In this document: in pieces, positions 10,901-20,708 of the stretch | How positions within the stretch are numbered: position 1 is the stretch's first letter | Layout: each line of letters starts with the position of its first letter | Source: Podocnemis expansa | Lineage: Eukaryota > Chordata > Testudines > Podocnemididae | Assembly: GCA_007922195.1 (NCBI GenBank) | Contig: ML682119.1 | Span: 669,620 to 733,619, forward strand | Direction of reading: 5' to 3' | Length of the DNA stretch: 64,000 nucleotides | Notes under the pieces: model-generated | What the model saw: only the letters and a program-made list of their open reading frames with translations | The model's database searches: none | Told to the model about the DNA's origin: nothing | Position numbers and translations under genes: made by a program

Positions 10901-11562
10901 GGTGTATTACAGGGAGAAATACCTTCACGCAGGATGCCCTGTTTAAGATAGCTGTCAATAATAGGTTCCAAACCTTCCTCCGCTTCCCTGGACAGAGGGC
11001 ATTGTGGTATAGAGGGTGGTGGTCCTGGTTTTACCTTAATCTGAACCGGATCAGCTGATCGGAGGAGACCCACATCAGTTGAGGACCATCCCCATAGGGA
11101 AGGTGGTAAATCCTGCAAATCAGTTGGAAGGGTACAGGAAGGAGAGGAGGAGGCAGTGAGCACCATCTGTAGTGTGTCCAGCTGGGTGGTAGGGAGCAGC
11201 AAGGTGATTCCTGAAGGGGAACACTCAATGGTGGCATGCAGTTTACACAGAAGATCTCTTCCTAGTAAATTAACAGGAGTGCCCTCTGTGAGAAGAAAGG
11301 AATGCTCCGCTGTAAGAGGTCCTATTCTAACTCGGGCTGGGGAGCTACAAGGAACCTGCATAGATGATCCCGTGACACCCAGTGTTCTTTCTGATCCCTG
11401 AACTGCTAATCCCGCATCTCCCAGGGAAACACCCAGTAAAGAAAGGTCTGCTCCAGTATCAATCAAACACTGATACTCTTTCCCTGCAACCTGAATAGGA
11501 ATGTAAGGAGAGGAAGAAGAACAGTGAAAAGATAAAACATTTGCTTCCCCAAGGTACATCAT
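7918..11562 (-). CDS. ERV-1 pol polyprotein, uninterrupted
   Basis: A 1214-codon open frame with no internal stop. Order of domains: aspartic protease (DTGAD near residue 36), reverse transcriptase with YIDD near 341, RNase H (TDGSG near 648 and YTDSKYA near 707), then integrase with an HHCC zinc module near 850-890 and catalytic D, D, E near 918, 977 and 1012, giving the retroviral 35-residue last spacing. Protease in this frame is read through from gag. Length is near that of class I retroviral Pol. An intact frame beside a broken env suggests modest age or selection on pol; the frame alone cannot tell. The gag partner and 5' LTR are missing. Confidence 0.85.
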   Translation of the reverse strand: MMYLGEANVLSFHCSSSSPYIPIQVAGKEYQCLIDTGADLSLLGVSLGDAGLAVQGSERTLGVTGSSMQVPCSSPARVRIGPLTAEHSFLLTEGTPVNLLGRDLLCKLHATIECSPSGITLLLPTTQLDTLQMVLTASSSPSCTLPTDLQDLPPSLWGWSSTDVGLLRSADPVQIKVKPGPPPSIPQCPLSREAEEGLEPIIDSYLKQGILREGISPCNTPILPVKKPKPGPDGKPVYRFVQDLRAINNYVIPCHPVVPNPVTIITSILASAQYFTVTDLCAAFFSIPVHPDSQYLSAFTWKHRQLCFTRLAQGFVESPILFSQILHKDLSTIILTAGSALIQYIDDLLLAAPTEAQCKTDTKILLHGLATRGHKVSPNKLQYCQPEVEYLGHLISHQTRKLSPGRIQAIQNLPRPRTKRQVRGLLGMVGFCHPWIPALGEMVKPLVETTTKDAPEMLIWNPTLETAFHQFKHALMTAPALGLPNYSKPFTLFVHENEGVASGVLVQPWGASQRPVAYYSVQLCQVARAAVPCLRAVAAAALLVDKVQDLVLGHPLTVKVPHAVEALLLQHNTQHFSNQRLNRYEALLLAADNVVLQQCSTLNPATLLPPLDAGEPHHDCCALVEFQEKPRQDLLDIPLQNPDYVMFTDGSGFVREGVRCAGYAVVCSRWVWEARPLLPGASAQAAELIALRRACELAKHASVTIYTDSKYAFGVCHATGQLWKQRGFLTSAGHPIANATEVSELLQAIHLPVSIAVVHCPGHSKDDSEVARGNQLADSAAMSAALQPFPVHTQAVQVISPLLSSVYQAVPSSEWSLWQTKWEAISDQGVWRVPDGRPIAPHYLLRTLAFDAHRCGHLGKGGIAQQVLTSWFAPGIHLEAARVAQNCPTCRAFNQQPVQSRQTGGRPWAYLPFQKLQIDYIDLPKANGYKHCLVMVDQLTGWTEAFPARKADAAAVVKALLKDIVPRFGLLEEINSDRGTHFTKKVLQEVYKALGITAWFHTPYHPQSSGQVERMNHNIKTLLGKICSETRLKWPDALSVALLALRTRPRKPLGLSPFELLFGHPPVLYKRWSNLHVSLLGGDDKLTDYVLSLQKSFHSLHKSAALAQPVPLDCNLHSYQPGDWVWIKRYKRKDALVPRWTGPYQVLLTTPSAVKVAEKDSWIHHSHLKPGREPTPATVTLGVSDPHLHEGEREQTLIPPILLKRLSEDHWTVK

Positions 11563-11637
11563 GTGGAAGAACCCCCCGAGTCCCTATTGTGAGCCAAGGC
11601 CCCCATCCTCGGGAACCTGGTCTGGACACGTCTGGAG
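11563..11637 (-). pseudogene. End of ERV-1 gag with in-frame UAG
   Basis: The pol frame extends upstream past a TAG at 11584-11586 into about a dozen plausible Gag codons, with no frame change. In-frame UAG followed by GG and a G-rich tract is the gag-pol arrangement of gammaretroviruses, where suppression makes Gag-Pol. Gag sequence is lost at 11638, where a hAT-like element starts. Confidence 0.55.
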
Positions 11638-12330
11638 CAATGTTCCCTCTAAGCTGATGATGCAGCTGAGCAACTTATGGATGCAGCTGAGCAAGTTCCC
11701 TTCCGGTGCCTCAACCCAGTGCCAGACCCCTTCCCTGCTGCCCCTTGGCTCCCTGAGTGCATCCATAACTTGCTCAGTTGCATCATTAGCTTAAAGGGCC
11801 CATTGCTCCTGATCAGAGATTTTTCCAGGCTACGCTAATCCTTTCCTTACACTGTGGATCACTTAGAAAGACACCGGCAAAGAGACCTTGTTTTGCCTTC
11901 TGCCCAGAGACCTGAGTCAGAATTAGAGCCACAGCAAAGGTACCACACAGCTCTTTCTAAGCAAGCACTTTTATTCGTAGCATAAAAGCATTACAGAGGA
12001 AATGTTAAAAATAATAAAGACTCTACACTCATGCTAGTAAGGATACTAGGAATCACCCTGACTCCAACAAGGGCTTTGACAGGTAAACTGTCCTTTACAT
12101 CCCACAAAGTAGTTTTTCAATAGTCAAAATTCGTAACAGCTTGCTCTTAGAACAAGCACATTCATGAATCGAAGTCACTCCTTTATCCACTTTGTGTGTT
12201 TGGTCTCAGAAAGCACAAATATAATAATCAGCCAGAAGCATTAAAATTAAGTGTCCATCAGGGGATCTACATGCAAAAGAAATTTTGGTGCTTTAGAAAT
12301 CACACCGCCACGGTATGGTACTGTTGTGTG

Positions 12331-12854
12331 CAGGGGTTAAAGTAAGGGGGAAGGCACCAGAACACAGTTTTGATGCCCCCTGTTTTTAGTCTGGCAGTGT
12401 TCTGGTGCCCCTAAAAAGAGTGGAACACACCAGAAAGCTGTGTTCCAGGCCCCTACTAAAAATAGCAGGAGCAGCCAGAAGTGGCTCCTCCTTAAGCCCA
12501 GACAGCAGACAGCAGGGGCAGGCTGGGAGTGTGTGAATCTCCCCCTACAGGGTGGAGCAGCCTTTGTCAGCTAGCCTGCAACAGTGGAGGTAAGGGCTTG
12601 GGGAGGCAGTTGCTGGGGGGTTTCTGTGTGTCTCTGTGTGTGTTTGGGGGTGATTGTGTGTGTGTGTGTATGTGTGTGTGTGAGTCTGTCTGTGGTTGGC
12701 TGTGTGTGTCTGTCTGGGGCTGGCTGGCTCTGTGTGTGTGTGTGTCTGGCTGGCTGGCTGGCTGCGGCTGGGTATTGGGGGACCCACCTGTGTGTGTTGA
12801 GGAGCACCCATGCAGGAGGGTTCCGGGGCCCACCAAATTATTCTTTAACCCCTG
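12331..12854. mobile_element. hAT-type MITE with 8-bp duplication
   Basis: Perfect 12-bp inverted ends CAGGGGTTAAAG and CTTTAACCCCTG. Flanks gttgtgtg (12323-12330) and gttatgtg (12855-12862) match at 7 of 8. CAGGG-type ends and an 8-bp duplication are hallmarks of hAT elements. The interior contains a GT-rich microsatellite (about 12620-12760) and no transposase. Confidence 0.8.
12620..12760. repeat. GT-rich microsatellite
   Basis: Imperfect (GT)n with interspersed tctg and ggctggct runs. It opens frames on both strands that are low-complexity artefacts. It lies inside the MITE at 12331-12854. Confidence 0.85.
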
Positions 12855-13154
12855 GTTATGTGTAGACAAAGTATTAGCTATAAGTAACCATTTCTGATGT
12901 TTCTCTAGTGTTCACTGGTTAAACATCAATTTATTCATTTACTTACGTAAAAATGAAAATCAGAAGACCTAAGAACTATTTAGCAAAGCAAATGCTAATG
13001 TGACTTTAAAAATTCTGCAAGACTCCTTTTTTGTTTTGCCAATGTGACTATTTGCCACTTTACCTATCCAACCATATCCTTACTACAGCCAAGTTTCCGA
13101 TAGACATATAGACATAGGTCAAGTAACAGCACAAAAGCATCAAGCAGCAAGTTC

Positions 13155-13156
<2 letters not shown>

Positions 13157-13189
<33 letters not shown>
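13157..13189. repeat. (CA)n microsatellite
   Basis: An uninterrupted CA dinucleotide run of about 33 bp followed by ctctct. Confidence 0.9.
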
Positions 13190-13192
<3 letters not shown>

Positions 13193-14368
13193 CTTTTTCT
13201 TTCATTTGGGGACTTAACCAAACTGAGATGGACACCGAAAACAGAAAACTTCTTTTCTATTTTTATAGGTTTCACAGTGAACATAACAGGGATAAAAGTC
13301 TGTAATCAATAGGAAGCTAAGAAAAAACATTCAGAAAAAACAATAGAGTGGCTGTCTCATGATCTGTAATTTAAAGGGTCAAAAATCTCATTTTTAGTCA
13401 TTACTAGACTTGAAAGAACAACAATCAGTTTTACTTATTTCCTTCTGCAATTAAAGCTATACTCTTATTCTTTTAGGAAGAATTGTATTATTTGTGTCAC
13501 TTGGTGACTTGCAATAATACAGTGATACTGTATTCAATAGCTCTTAGGAAATGTTTAGCTCTTTTTTATTTAAATGGATCAGTAATTGAAAAGAAAAAAT
13601 AAAAGATAAATGGCTTAAACCTTCTAGATGTAGTAGCATGAAGTGCCCCCCCACAACTCCCTGCTGACCCCCCTACAGTCCCACAGGCTGCCTGTCCCCA
13701 GTCCAGCCACTTTTTCACAGCCAGCTTGCTATTTCATCCACTCAGGATCTTGAAATTGCTCTCACACAGGTAAAACTTAGATTCCCCCTCCCCAATTCAG
13801 CCTTTCTTGCTACTACAGCTACTGATGGAGCGAACCAAAGCGAGGGGGTTCCAAAAGCAGTAGTGGATCTGAGACTCAATTCCAAAGCAGCACCAGATCT
13901 GAGACTCACTCCAGATGGCTTTTGAGTTAGGAAGGGCAAGAAATGTGCCCCCTTTCCAGCCCCCAGAACTGGCATGGCACAATTGCTGTCATAAAGCCCA
14001 GGGCTCTGCAAAAGAATCCGCTTAGAAGGAGTGGTCTGTCCTCTCTCCAGCCTTTGACTATGGAGGACTCTGTTCCTGTTCAGGGCAGAAGAGCAAGGGA
14101 GAGATAAGCAAGAGTGAAAAAGGAGGGGAGGGATAGAGGCTGATTTGCCTGGAATGGGAGGACAAACAGGCACAGAACAATTTCATCACAAGGCAAATAA
14201 GGAGCAGCAGAGGGGCTGCTGCATCAGCCTGGGGAGATGCCTTTCTCCCGGACCCAGTAGGGGAGGGGCTGCCAGCAGTGCGCTCGTGCCTGTGTTCCCT
14301 GCGCTGGGGAGAGAGAGGGGCTGTGCTCCTGCACTGCTGCACACCTTACAGGGAACATTGTTTGGGAG

Positions 14369-14909
14369 CTAAATGGGTTCCAGCAACAGTCATTACCCAG
14401 ACAGGACCTGTTTCCTAAGCTGTCCAGACAGGGCATGGCCTGCTTTGGTGGTGGCATATAGATCATTTGCTGCTCCGTCATAACCATTTGGAGGATGCGT
14501 CTCCAAATGACATAACTGATTTAACCCTTACAGATGTTATAACGACCAGGGCATGAAACAGCTATTCATGTCTCTCCTGCTCCAGCCACCTCTTCAACAC
14601 CTTCAGCCTCCTCCCTGAAGCAAACGGACACAATATCCTTTCTGGTTCTGTCTAATTCCCTGGTACCTGTACTCACAGCTCCACCGATACCACCTTGTGG
14701 TGTGGACACAACAGAAGTTTGCCATAATCCACCTTGAGACAAAAGGCCTCCTAATCGGCTGGACCTTTAGCTAGTGGTGACCCCCTCTTCATGTGGCAGA
14801 ATAATTCGCTGGGGGTTTACTAGAGATGGGGAAGTCTACCCTCATCTCCTAGTTTAATGTTTATTCTTTTTGGGGGAAGGGCTTTTTTCATTAAAGGGGG
14901 TAGGGAATA
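14369..14909. other. No recognisable feature
   Basis: Non-coding sequence between the hAT-like element and a Gypsy-type LTR. I see no repeats or domains. Confidence 0.4.
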
Positions 14910-15111
14910 TGTGGTGTTTTGGACTACCTAGGGTCAATGGGGTTGTCCTAGTGATAAATGAGAGGGTTGTTTTAGTGCCAGGGAAACCTATCAGTCTGGG
15001 TCTCTCTCTCTCTCTCTCTCTCTCTCTGTTCTCTTTCAATAAAGATTCCCTACACATCTCTGAATATGCTGTCTCTCATTGTAAGATTATAATTAACCTA
15101 AAAGTCATACA
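14910..15111 (+). mobile_element. Gypsy-type short LTR, solo
   Basis: It starts tgtggtgttttggactac and ends cataca, collinear with 57522-57706, which precedes a Gypsy gag. It holds a (CT)n run (15001-15028) and AATAAA near 15039. The downstream sequence lacks the tctggcgac primer-site-like motif seen at 57707, so it is a solo or truncated LTR. A target duplication is not evident. Confidence 0.65.
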
Positions 15112-15405
15112 TGGCCCACCCCGGCTTAAGTGCAGTCCGGACTTCCAAAATCCCTGGTGTACTTCACTGGGATAGGGAATTCTCTCAGTTCTACAATATG
15201 GTAAGTAAATGGGGGTGGGATCCAGAGGGGGACTACTGGAAGTGGGGGTGCATAGGCTCTGGGTTGGGTTGCCAGACATCTGGCAAAAGGAGAAAAAATC
15301 CTCCTTTTTACCTTCATGTCTTCCATTCAGCAGACATTCCAAAAGTTGATGATTTTGTCCATCTTTTTACTTCTGGTGAGAAGAATTAAAAAAAAAAAAA
15401 AAAAA

Positions 15406-15470
15406 AAAAGCACCCAACACAGGGCTTAAACTCATGCCCCTGAGGTTAAGAGCCTGCAGCACAGATGTAC
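15406..15470 (-). repeat. tRNA-Lys-like SINE piece, minus strand
   Basis: Read on the minus strand, the 3' half of a tRNA is visible: GGCTCTTAACCTCAGG, which covers a CTT-type anticodon loop, then a B-box GAGTTTAAGCCC and an acceptor-like GTGTTGGG. It ends next to a T-run (the plus-strand poly(A) at 15389-15409). The D-arm half is diverged. This fits a tRNA-Lys-derived SINE head as in turtle Pol III SINEs. Confidence 0.55.
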
Positions 15471-15561
15471 ACACAGAGAACAAAGAGCAGTCTGCATAAA
15501 AATCAAAGGGAGTGGAGCACACAGTTTCCTTTATTCCTAGAGGCTTCTCCAGTAAGAGTCT

Positions 15562-15632
15562 CCATCGCACAGTTTGCAGAGCTGTAGACTTCTTAATCTC
15601 TGGGTCATGGGTTTAAATCTTGTATTAAGAGC
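15562..15632 (+). repeat. tRNA-Lys-like SINE piece, plus strand
   Basis: On the plus strand, tgcagagctgtagac resembles an A-box, cttcttaatctctgggtc resembles a Lys-CTT anticodon arm, and gggtttaaatc resembles a B-box. It faces the similar piece at 15406-15470, forming an inverted pair about 90 bp apart. It is decayed and unlikely to be a working tRNA gene. Confidence 0.5.
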
Positions 15633-15798
15633 TTTGGCATTTTGGCTTGTTGCTCCCTACAGAAGGGCTAAATTGGAGAAAACGCACACACACAAAATGA
15701 AGGAAAATAAAGTATACCATGAATAAAATTACTAACAGGGACCAATTAAGTAAAACAAATAAAGGGGTGCATTGAACTGGATAGAAACAATTTGGAAC

Positions 15799-15821
15799 TT
15801 TTTTTTTTTTTTTTTTTTTTG
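15799..15821. repeat. Poly(T) tract
   Basis: A homopolymer T run of about 23 bases, probably a reverse-oriented retroposon tail. Confidence 0.85.
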
Positions 15822-16214
15822 AATTGTAAAACGGGCTGCTGTGGAAAAATGAAAAATAAGAGGCAAGTTAACTGCTTTTTTTAGGTGCATTTTAAGTTCA
15901 TATTTGCACATTTAGGGTATTTTTAAACAGTTTTGAGTCTCATGAACATTAATGAAAGAGTCATGAAAAAATTTAATTTACTGAAAAAATCCAGTTTTCA
16001 GTAAAAGAAAACTTCTTGGTATTTTTTTTTTTTTATTTTAAAATAATTTAAGAAACAAATGACTTTACACAGTTCTAATGATGCATTCATTAATCATCAC
16101 CCATTTTTCCTGACATAATATGGAAATTACAGTTATATTAATACTACATTTTCCCCATGTGTCCTCCAATGTCCTTCTTTTTTGTACTTCCCTGTCTTCC
16201 TTTCTGTGCTTTGA

Positions 16215-16516
16215 CAGGGGTGTTGCTGGTGCTGGGCACTCCAGGGCATGTGCCCCGAACCCCAGCGCCAGAGCCCCCGATCTCTGGCACATTTGGGCCA
16301 GAGATCCGGGGCCCAGCTGCCAGCGGCCATAGCGGCCCCATCCCTGGCCAGGGATCCGGGGCCTGGCTGCCCGCAGTGGTGCGGTGGTCCCTGGCCCTGG
16401 CCCTGGCCCTTGCCAGGGGGCATGGCCTGAAGGCTGGGGGCAGGGCCTGCGGGGCAGGGCGGAGCCTGCGCCTGTGCCCATGCCCCGGGTCCCTCCCCCA
16501 GCCAGTGACACCCCTG
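16215..16516. mobile_element. GC-rich hAT-like MITE, copy 2
   Basis: Ends CAGGGGTGTTGCTGG and CCAGTGACACCCCTG are inverted repeats. The flanks are identical: tgctttga at 16207-16214 and 16517-16524, a perfect 8-bp target duplication. The 302-bp interior is GC-rich with internal ggccctggccctgg repeats and no gene. Overlapping long frames on both strands are compositional. Confidence 0.85.
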
Positions 16517-16524
16517 TGCTTTGA

Positions 16525-17149
16525 TACCTGGTAACCCTAGCTTTGGGCTGGATAGAACATGCTCAGGTGGGGGCTCTCCCAAGTTTTCTGCTGTGGCGTT
16601 GAAGCAGCCTCCAGCCCTGAAGAAGCTGGAGAAGATGGGTAGAGCTGGGGACTGAGACTACCCTCCCCCCCAGCCTCTGAAATGGCTCTGCTGCCCAGAA
16701 GAGAAGAGAGAGGAAAAGCATTTCCTAAATCCTGAAACATGACTTAGCATCTTAATAATAATAATAATAATAATTAATAATAATAATAATCAAAAGCAGT
16801 ACAAGTACTGTCCCCGGCAGGAACCCTCTATATTAATAATTTCTCCCCCTGCAAAAATACAAAACAAAACTCGTCCTGGAAAGCTCAGCTCCCTGGGTGG
16901 TGTGAACCATACACAGGGTAAGAGCAGGGGATGGAGGGAGTCAGAGCAAAGCCTGTCCTTGCATTCATTCCCTCTGCCGTTGCTGCAGACCACCTCCTCA
17001 GGGCAGCTCAGAGGTGTTACCAGGACACCTCCTGCCCTGCACAGCTATTCTGGGGGTGGGAGGCAGGGGAGCACAAATGTAGGGTTGGCCCCTGGGCTCC
17101 GGAAACCCTTGATATGCCGCTGAGTATGACAATGGGCAAGGGGCATAAA
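16525..17149. other. Unassigned; contains (AAT)n
   Basis: No gene or element boundaries are recognised. A trinucleotide (AAT)n microsatellite lies at about 16752-16790. Confidence 0.4.
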
Positions 17150-17690
17150 AAAAAAACAGCTGCAGCACATCATTTTGGTCCTCAGTTGTCAATCTTCAGT
17201 CAGTGTTTAGTTTTCAGCCTTCACCTACCTCTGGATCAACTCATCTACAATTGAGGCTGTGAATCAAAGGCCTGAACTCCATGCAGATACCAGATGTACA
17301 ACAAGGAGACTATACAAGTCTGAAAAATCTGCAATTCTACTGAAAACTGAGGCATATGGACTTTCAAAAATTGTTTGCATGTATCCGATTGCTTTAATCA
17401 TTTAAAAGGTCTCTTCTAGTTTGTTTCTTTCCTTTTATAACAAATCTTTTCTTTCAGTTCCAAAAGGACTGGCTGGCAAAGTGTTATTTTAAATAAGATC
17501 CATACTTATATTGATCTGGAAATATTGCTGACCATTTGGGGATCTGGAAAACAATTTTATTAAAGAGCATGCAGTTTTAAATAACTTATCTCTTTACTGG
17601 CCCTAGTAGCTTATTGGAATCAGAGACTTACATGCTGTGAAGGACACTGTCTATAGTTTGTTTTGGCTTCTGCGGAAGAAACTACATATA
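17150..17690 (+). repeat. Old relative of LTR family 2
   Basis: From about 17380 the order of phrases (aaaaggactggctggca, ataagatccatacttatattg, tgaccatttggggatctgg, ttattaaagag) parallels the R-U5 part of the LTR at 19330-20708 and at 49909-50487. It is more diverged than either. Ends could not be fixed. Confidence 0.45.
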
Positions 17691-17710
17691 ACAACTGGCT
17701 TTCTCTATTT

Positions 17711-18113
17711 TGTAACCAGCAGACTCCATTTCACCTAGAGCAAGGAGTCACATATTTCATTGAGCCGGAGAGTGGAATGAATTAGCATGAGAAAGACGCA
17801 AAGGCAGAAACTGAAACTTAGGAAAACAGCCAGGTATCAGACCCCCATATAAGCAAAGTAGACCATCTTCCTATCATGGGAAGATGATACAATGTTTGCA
17901 GGATTGGAGAAAAGCCAAGTCACACTATGTGATGTATGCATGAATGTATTATGATAATGTCTTACCTATATAGGGTAACTCCACCCTTTGTTAGGGGCTC
18001 TTGGGCCTTGTTTTGGTCCCAGGGTCCGCAGCTGCGTATAGTTTTCTAATAAACTTTTCTCTTCTACTAAGTGTGGCCTCTGCTGACTGAACACCCTTGA
18101 AATTTCCTCCACA
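17711..18113 (+). mobile_element. Possible solo LTR
   Basis: It begins tgtaaccagcag and ends ctccaca. AATAAA occurs near 18045, about 70 bp before the end, followed by a T/C-rich stretch, as in a short retroviral U5. No target duplication was found and there is no second copy in the window to confirm it. Confidence 0.35.
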
Positions 18114-18884
18114 CTTCTTAATAAGCTGTGTTGGAATCAGAAGCATTGTTTCTGGCTGGCTGGGAAGTCTGATTTCACTCACCCACCAGTGCAGAGAGAA
18201 TTTCCTTTTTTTTTTTTTTTTTTTTTGCAGCCTGTCTCAACCTTGGCAACTTCAGGTGGCTACTGTAGGTATGGCTGAGTGATAGCTGGGTCCTTCTGGA
18301 TAGTTTCCTTGCAGGAAACTTGGAGGGGGTGTGGGGCGATTCTATAACAGGCAAGCCAGGCCTGCCTAGTTCATGAGCACCAGAATGACTGAAGATGGTG
18401 CATGAAGGAGTTCTGCCCCCTGGCCATAGAACTTTCATTCAAGTAGCCAAAATGAGTCAGCCGGATGCCCCTAGGTGCAGCACCAGCATCAACCACCCTC
18501 CATGAACCTTCAAGGGTGCTGGGCAAAATAGGCCTGCCTCTCCCTATGGCAGGAGGAGGGTGCTGCAAGCAAGACAGCCAGCAGGATGAGAGATCTCTGA
18601 AGGGCTCAACCAGAACCTCCCCTCAGGGTGATGAACTGGAGCATAGCCCACTTTTGTCCTCAGCACCCCGTCAGTTTGCTACTTTTCCTGCCTTGTTCTC
18701 TCAGGAAAATATAGTTATTCTGAGAAAACAGACAACACCCCAGAATATCTTCTTCTTTATTGTCTGTATTGTGGTATCATAAACCAAACATCAGTCCCCA
18801 CTAGGGTAGGGACAAAGTAAATACAAAAAAAGGGCTTAACTTAAGTGCATTGATGTTTTGAACTAGGATGCTTGTATATCAGTT
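18114..18884. other. Unassigned; poly(T) at 18208-18226
   Basis: I see no coding frame with family resemblance and no repeats apart from the T-run, which may mark a retroposon tail. Confidence 0.35.
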
Positions 18885-19200
18885 TCTCTTGTTAAACTGA
18901 CAGACCAGAGTATATGAGACTGCAGTGATCTGGGAAGGGTCCTGATCACTGCAGGACAGAATTTCCCAGTGTTACATCTAGCAGTTGAGGGTGTTCACTG
19001 GGTGACCATTCCCTGAATGACTAGAGAATACATTTCCACTCCCTGAGACTGGTTACATGCAGGAGGCTAGTGTGGACAAGGGTCCACCTGGAAAAGTGGG
19101 GTAAGACATAGTCCAGGAGTGGACAATCAGGGATGCACAGTAGCACACCAAATCAGTTTATGGAAAGGGAACATCACACTTGTTGTGATACATCTGGGTG
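18885..19200 (+). repeat. Dispersed repeat X, copy 2
   Basis: Collinear with 600-1070: a gggaagggtcctgatcac-like block, cagaatttcccagtgt, ggttacatgcaggaggct, and cacagtagcacacc. It lies just before a DIRS terminus at about 19255. Function unknown. Confidence 0.5.
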
Positions 19201-19329
19201 TAGCCCGAGGTACAGGGTGTTTCAATAGTTGCAGGGAGAACAGTGAGTTACCAGTGTAACTGTCCTTCTTCAAGATGGGCTACTCACATCCATCCAGTTC
19301 CAGGTGTCTACATGTCGCAGTGCATGGTT

Positions 19330-20708
19330 TGTGACGCTGTCTGGGTCTAGGGGACTGTGTATGATTGTTTTTCATATTGATATTTCATATTTACAATTAT
19401 CCATATACGATATGTCATGTTTGGTATCAATAGAAAGGCTGTAATTTGCTAGGAATGATTATATGATTTGTATGTAGGTATCATGCCTGTACTGGAGACT
19501 AGAAATCTATTTGGTTTTTTTTGTGTGTTCCAAGTTGTTTGAGCTAAACAATCCGAGACTGGGTGTGTGCAAACTATTGTCATATTGATGGCCCATCAGG
19601 AGGGGACTCCCAACTACAGTGGGCCCAGGAGGAATCCTGTTTGACCAGTTACCTAGACTGACCATGTTGCCCACCTCCATTTTGATCGGGCAAGGACTCA
19701 GAAATAAAAGGCCATCGCCCATTCTCCATTTTGTCTTTAGTCTTCAGTCTCTGGTCTACCTGCAACCAACACTGCAGAAGAGAAGATTGAGGGGGGATTT
19801 GATAGCAACCTTCAACTACTTGAAGGGATGCTCTAAGGAAGATGGAGCTTGACTGTTCTTGGTGGTAACAGAGGACAGAACAAGGAGCAATGAATGGTCT
19901 CAAGTTGCAGTTAGGGAGGTCGAGGCTGGATATTAGAAAAAACTTTTTTACTAGGCGAGTGGTGAAGCATTGGAATGAGCTGCCAAGGGAGGTGGTGGAG
20001 TCTCCATCTTTGGAGGTGTTTAAGGCCCGGCTGGACAAAACCATGACTGGGATGGTTTAGTGGGAGTGGTCCTGCCTCTGGCAGGGGGTTGGACTAGATG
20101 ACCTATGAGGTCCCTTCCAACCCTAGGATTCTATGATTCTATGAACACCTGACTCTGGGACTGAATAAGGGACTGAGACCCACCCAGCTGCTGCTGCTGC
20201 TGCTGCTGGGTGCACACCAGAGGAGTGGGACTAATCTGCAAACTGCAGGATCTTCAAGGATTTGTTTTCTATGGACTCTAAATCATTTGTATGTATGTGA
20301 TTCACTTTGACCCTTTAACATCTCTCATATCTAGCTTGTTTTCTTTTCATATTAAACCTTTAGTTGTAGTCACTAAAGGATTGGCTGGCAGCGTGGTATT
20401 TGGGTAAGATCCAAGCCTATATTGTTCTGGGTGATGTGGCTCACCCTTTGGGGTCAGGAGAACTTATTTCTTAAAGAGACCCAGGGGCTAAAGGGGACCT
20501 TAGGATCTGATGTGCAGAAAGGAGGCTGTTTCTACTTTTTTTATGCTTGGTGATGACCTGAGTGGTTAGTCAGAAGCATGTTTTGTTCCTGACTGGGAGA
20601 CTGGTTTAAATACCACCCATCAGTGGTTTGAGGGTTTGGCCCCTGGGTTTTGCAGATTGCCCTGATTTTGGCACATTCAGAAGGTTATCCCAGGAGGCCT
20701 GGGTCACA
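19330..20708 (+). mobile_element. Solo ERV LTR, family 2
   Basis: It starts tgtgacgctg and ends gggtcaca. Flanks tggtt (19325-19329) and tggtt (20709-20713) are a perfect 5-bp target duplication. AATAAA is at about 19703. Removing it rejoins a DIRS leader. It contains a CR1 tail at 19780-20144. Its 3' portion matches 49909-50487 and its first 200 bases match 5636-5835. Confidence 0.85.
19780..20144 (+). mobile_element. CR1 LINE 3' fragment
   Basis: A 5'-truncated CR1: decayed ORF2 C-terminal coding, then a 3' UTR with gttggactagatgacctatg, and the hallmark attctatgattctatga end. CR1 ends in short tandem octamers rather than poly(A). It is inserted within the solo LTR. Confidence 0.9.

Larger units (their letters stand above)
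11638..14360. mobile_element. hAT-like non-autonomous element
   Basis: Ends are caatgttccctctaagctg on the left and its near inverse caccttacagggaacattg on the right. Flanking octamers gtctggag (11630-11637) and tttgggag (14361-14368) agree at 5 of 8, so the target duplication is only suggestive. No transposase frame is present. The interior holds a second hAT-like MITE (12331-12854), a GT-rich block, a CA microsatellite and otherwise unremarkable AT-rich DNA. It lies between the ERV-1 gag end and unassigned DNA. Confidence 0.5.
15262..16205. repeat. Dispersed repeat Y, interrupted
   Basis: The left block (gttgccagacatctggcaaaag, about 15271-15390) and right block (tactacattttccccatgtgtcctccaatgtc, about 16128-16205) both recur in order at 26143-26430. 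Between them lie a poly(A), two tRNA-Lys-like pieces, a poly(T) and AT-rich DNA, apparently later insertions. No coding capacity. Confidence 0.5.

Noticed and set aside
12529..12897. Cysteine/valine-rich 122-codon frame
   Set aside because: Encoded by a GT-rich microsatellite.
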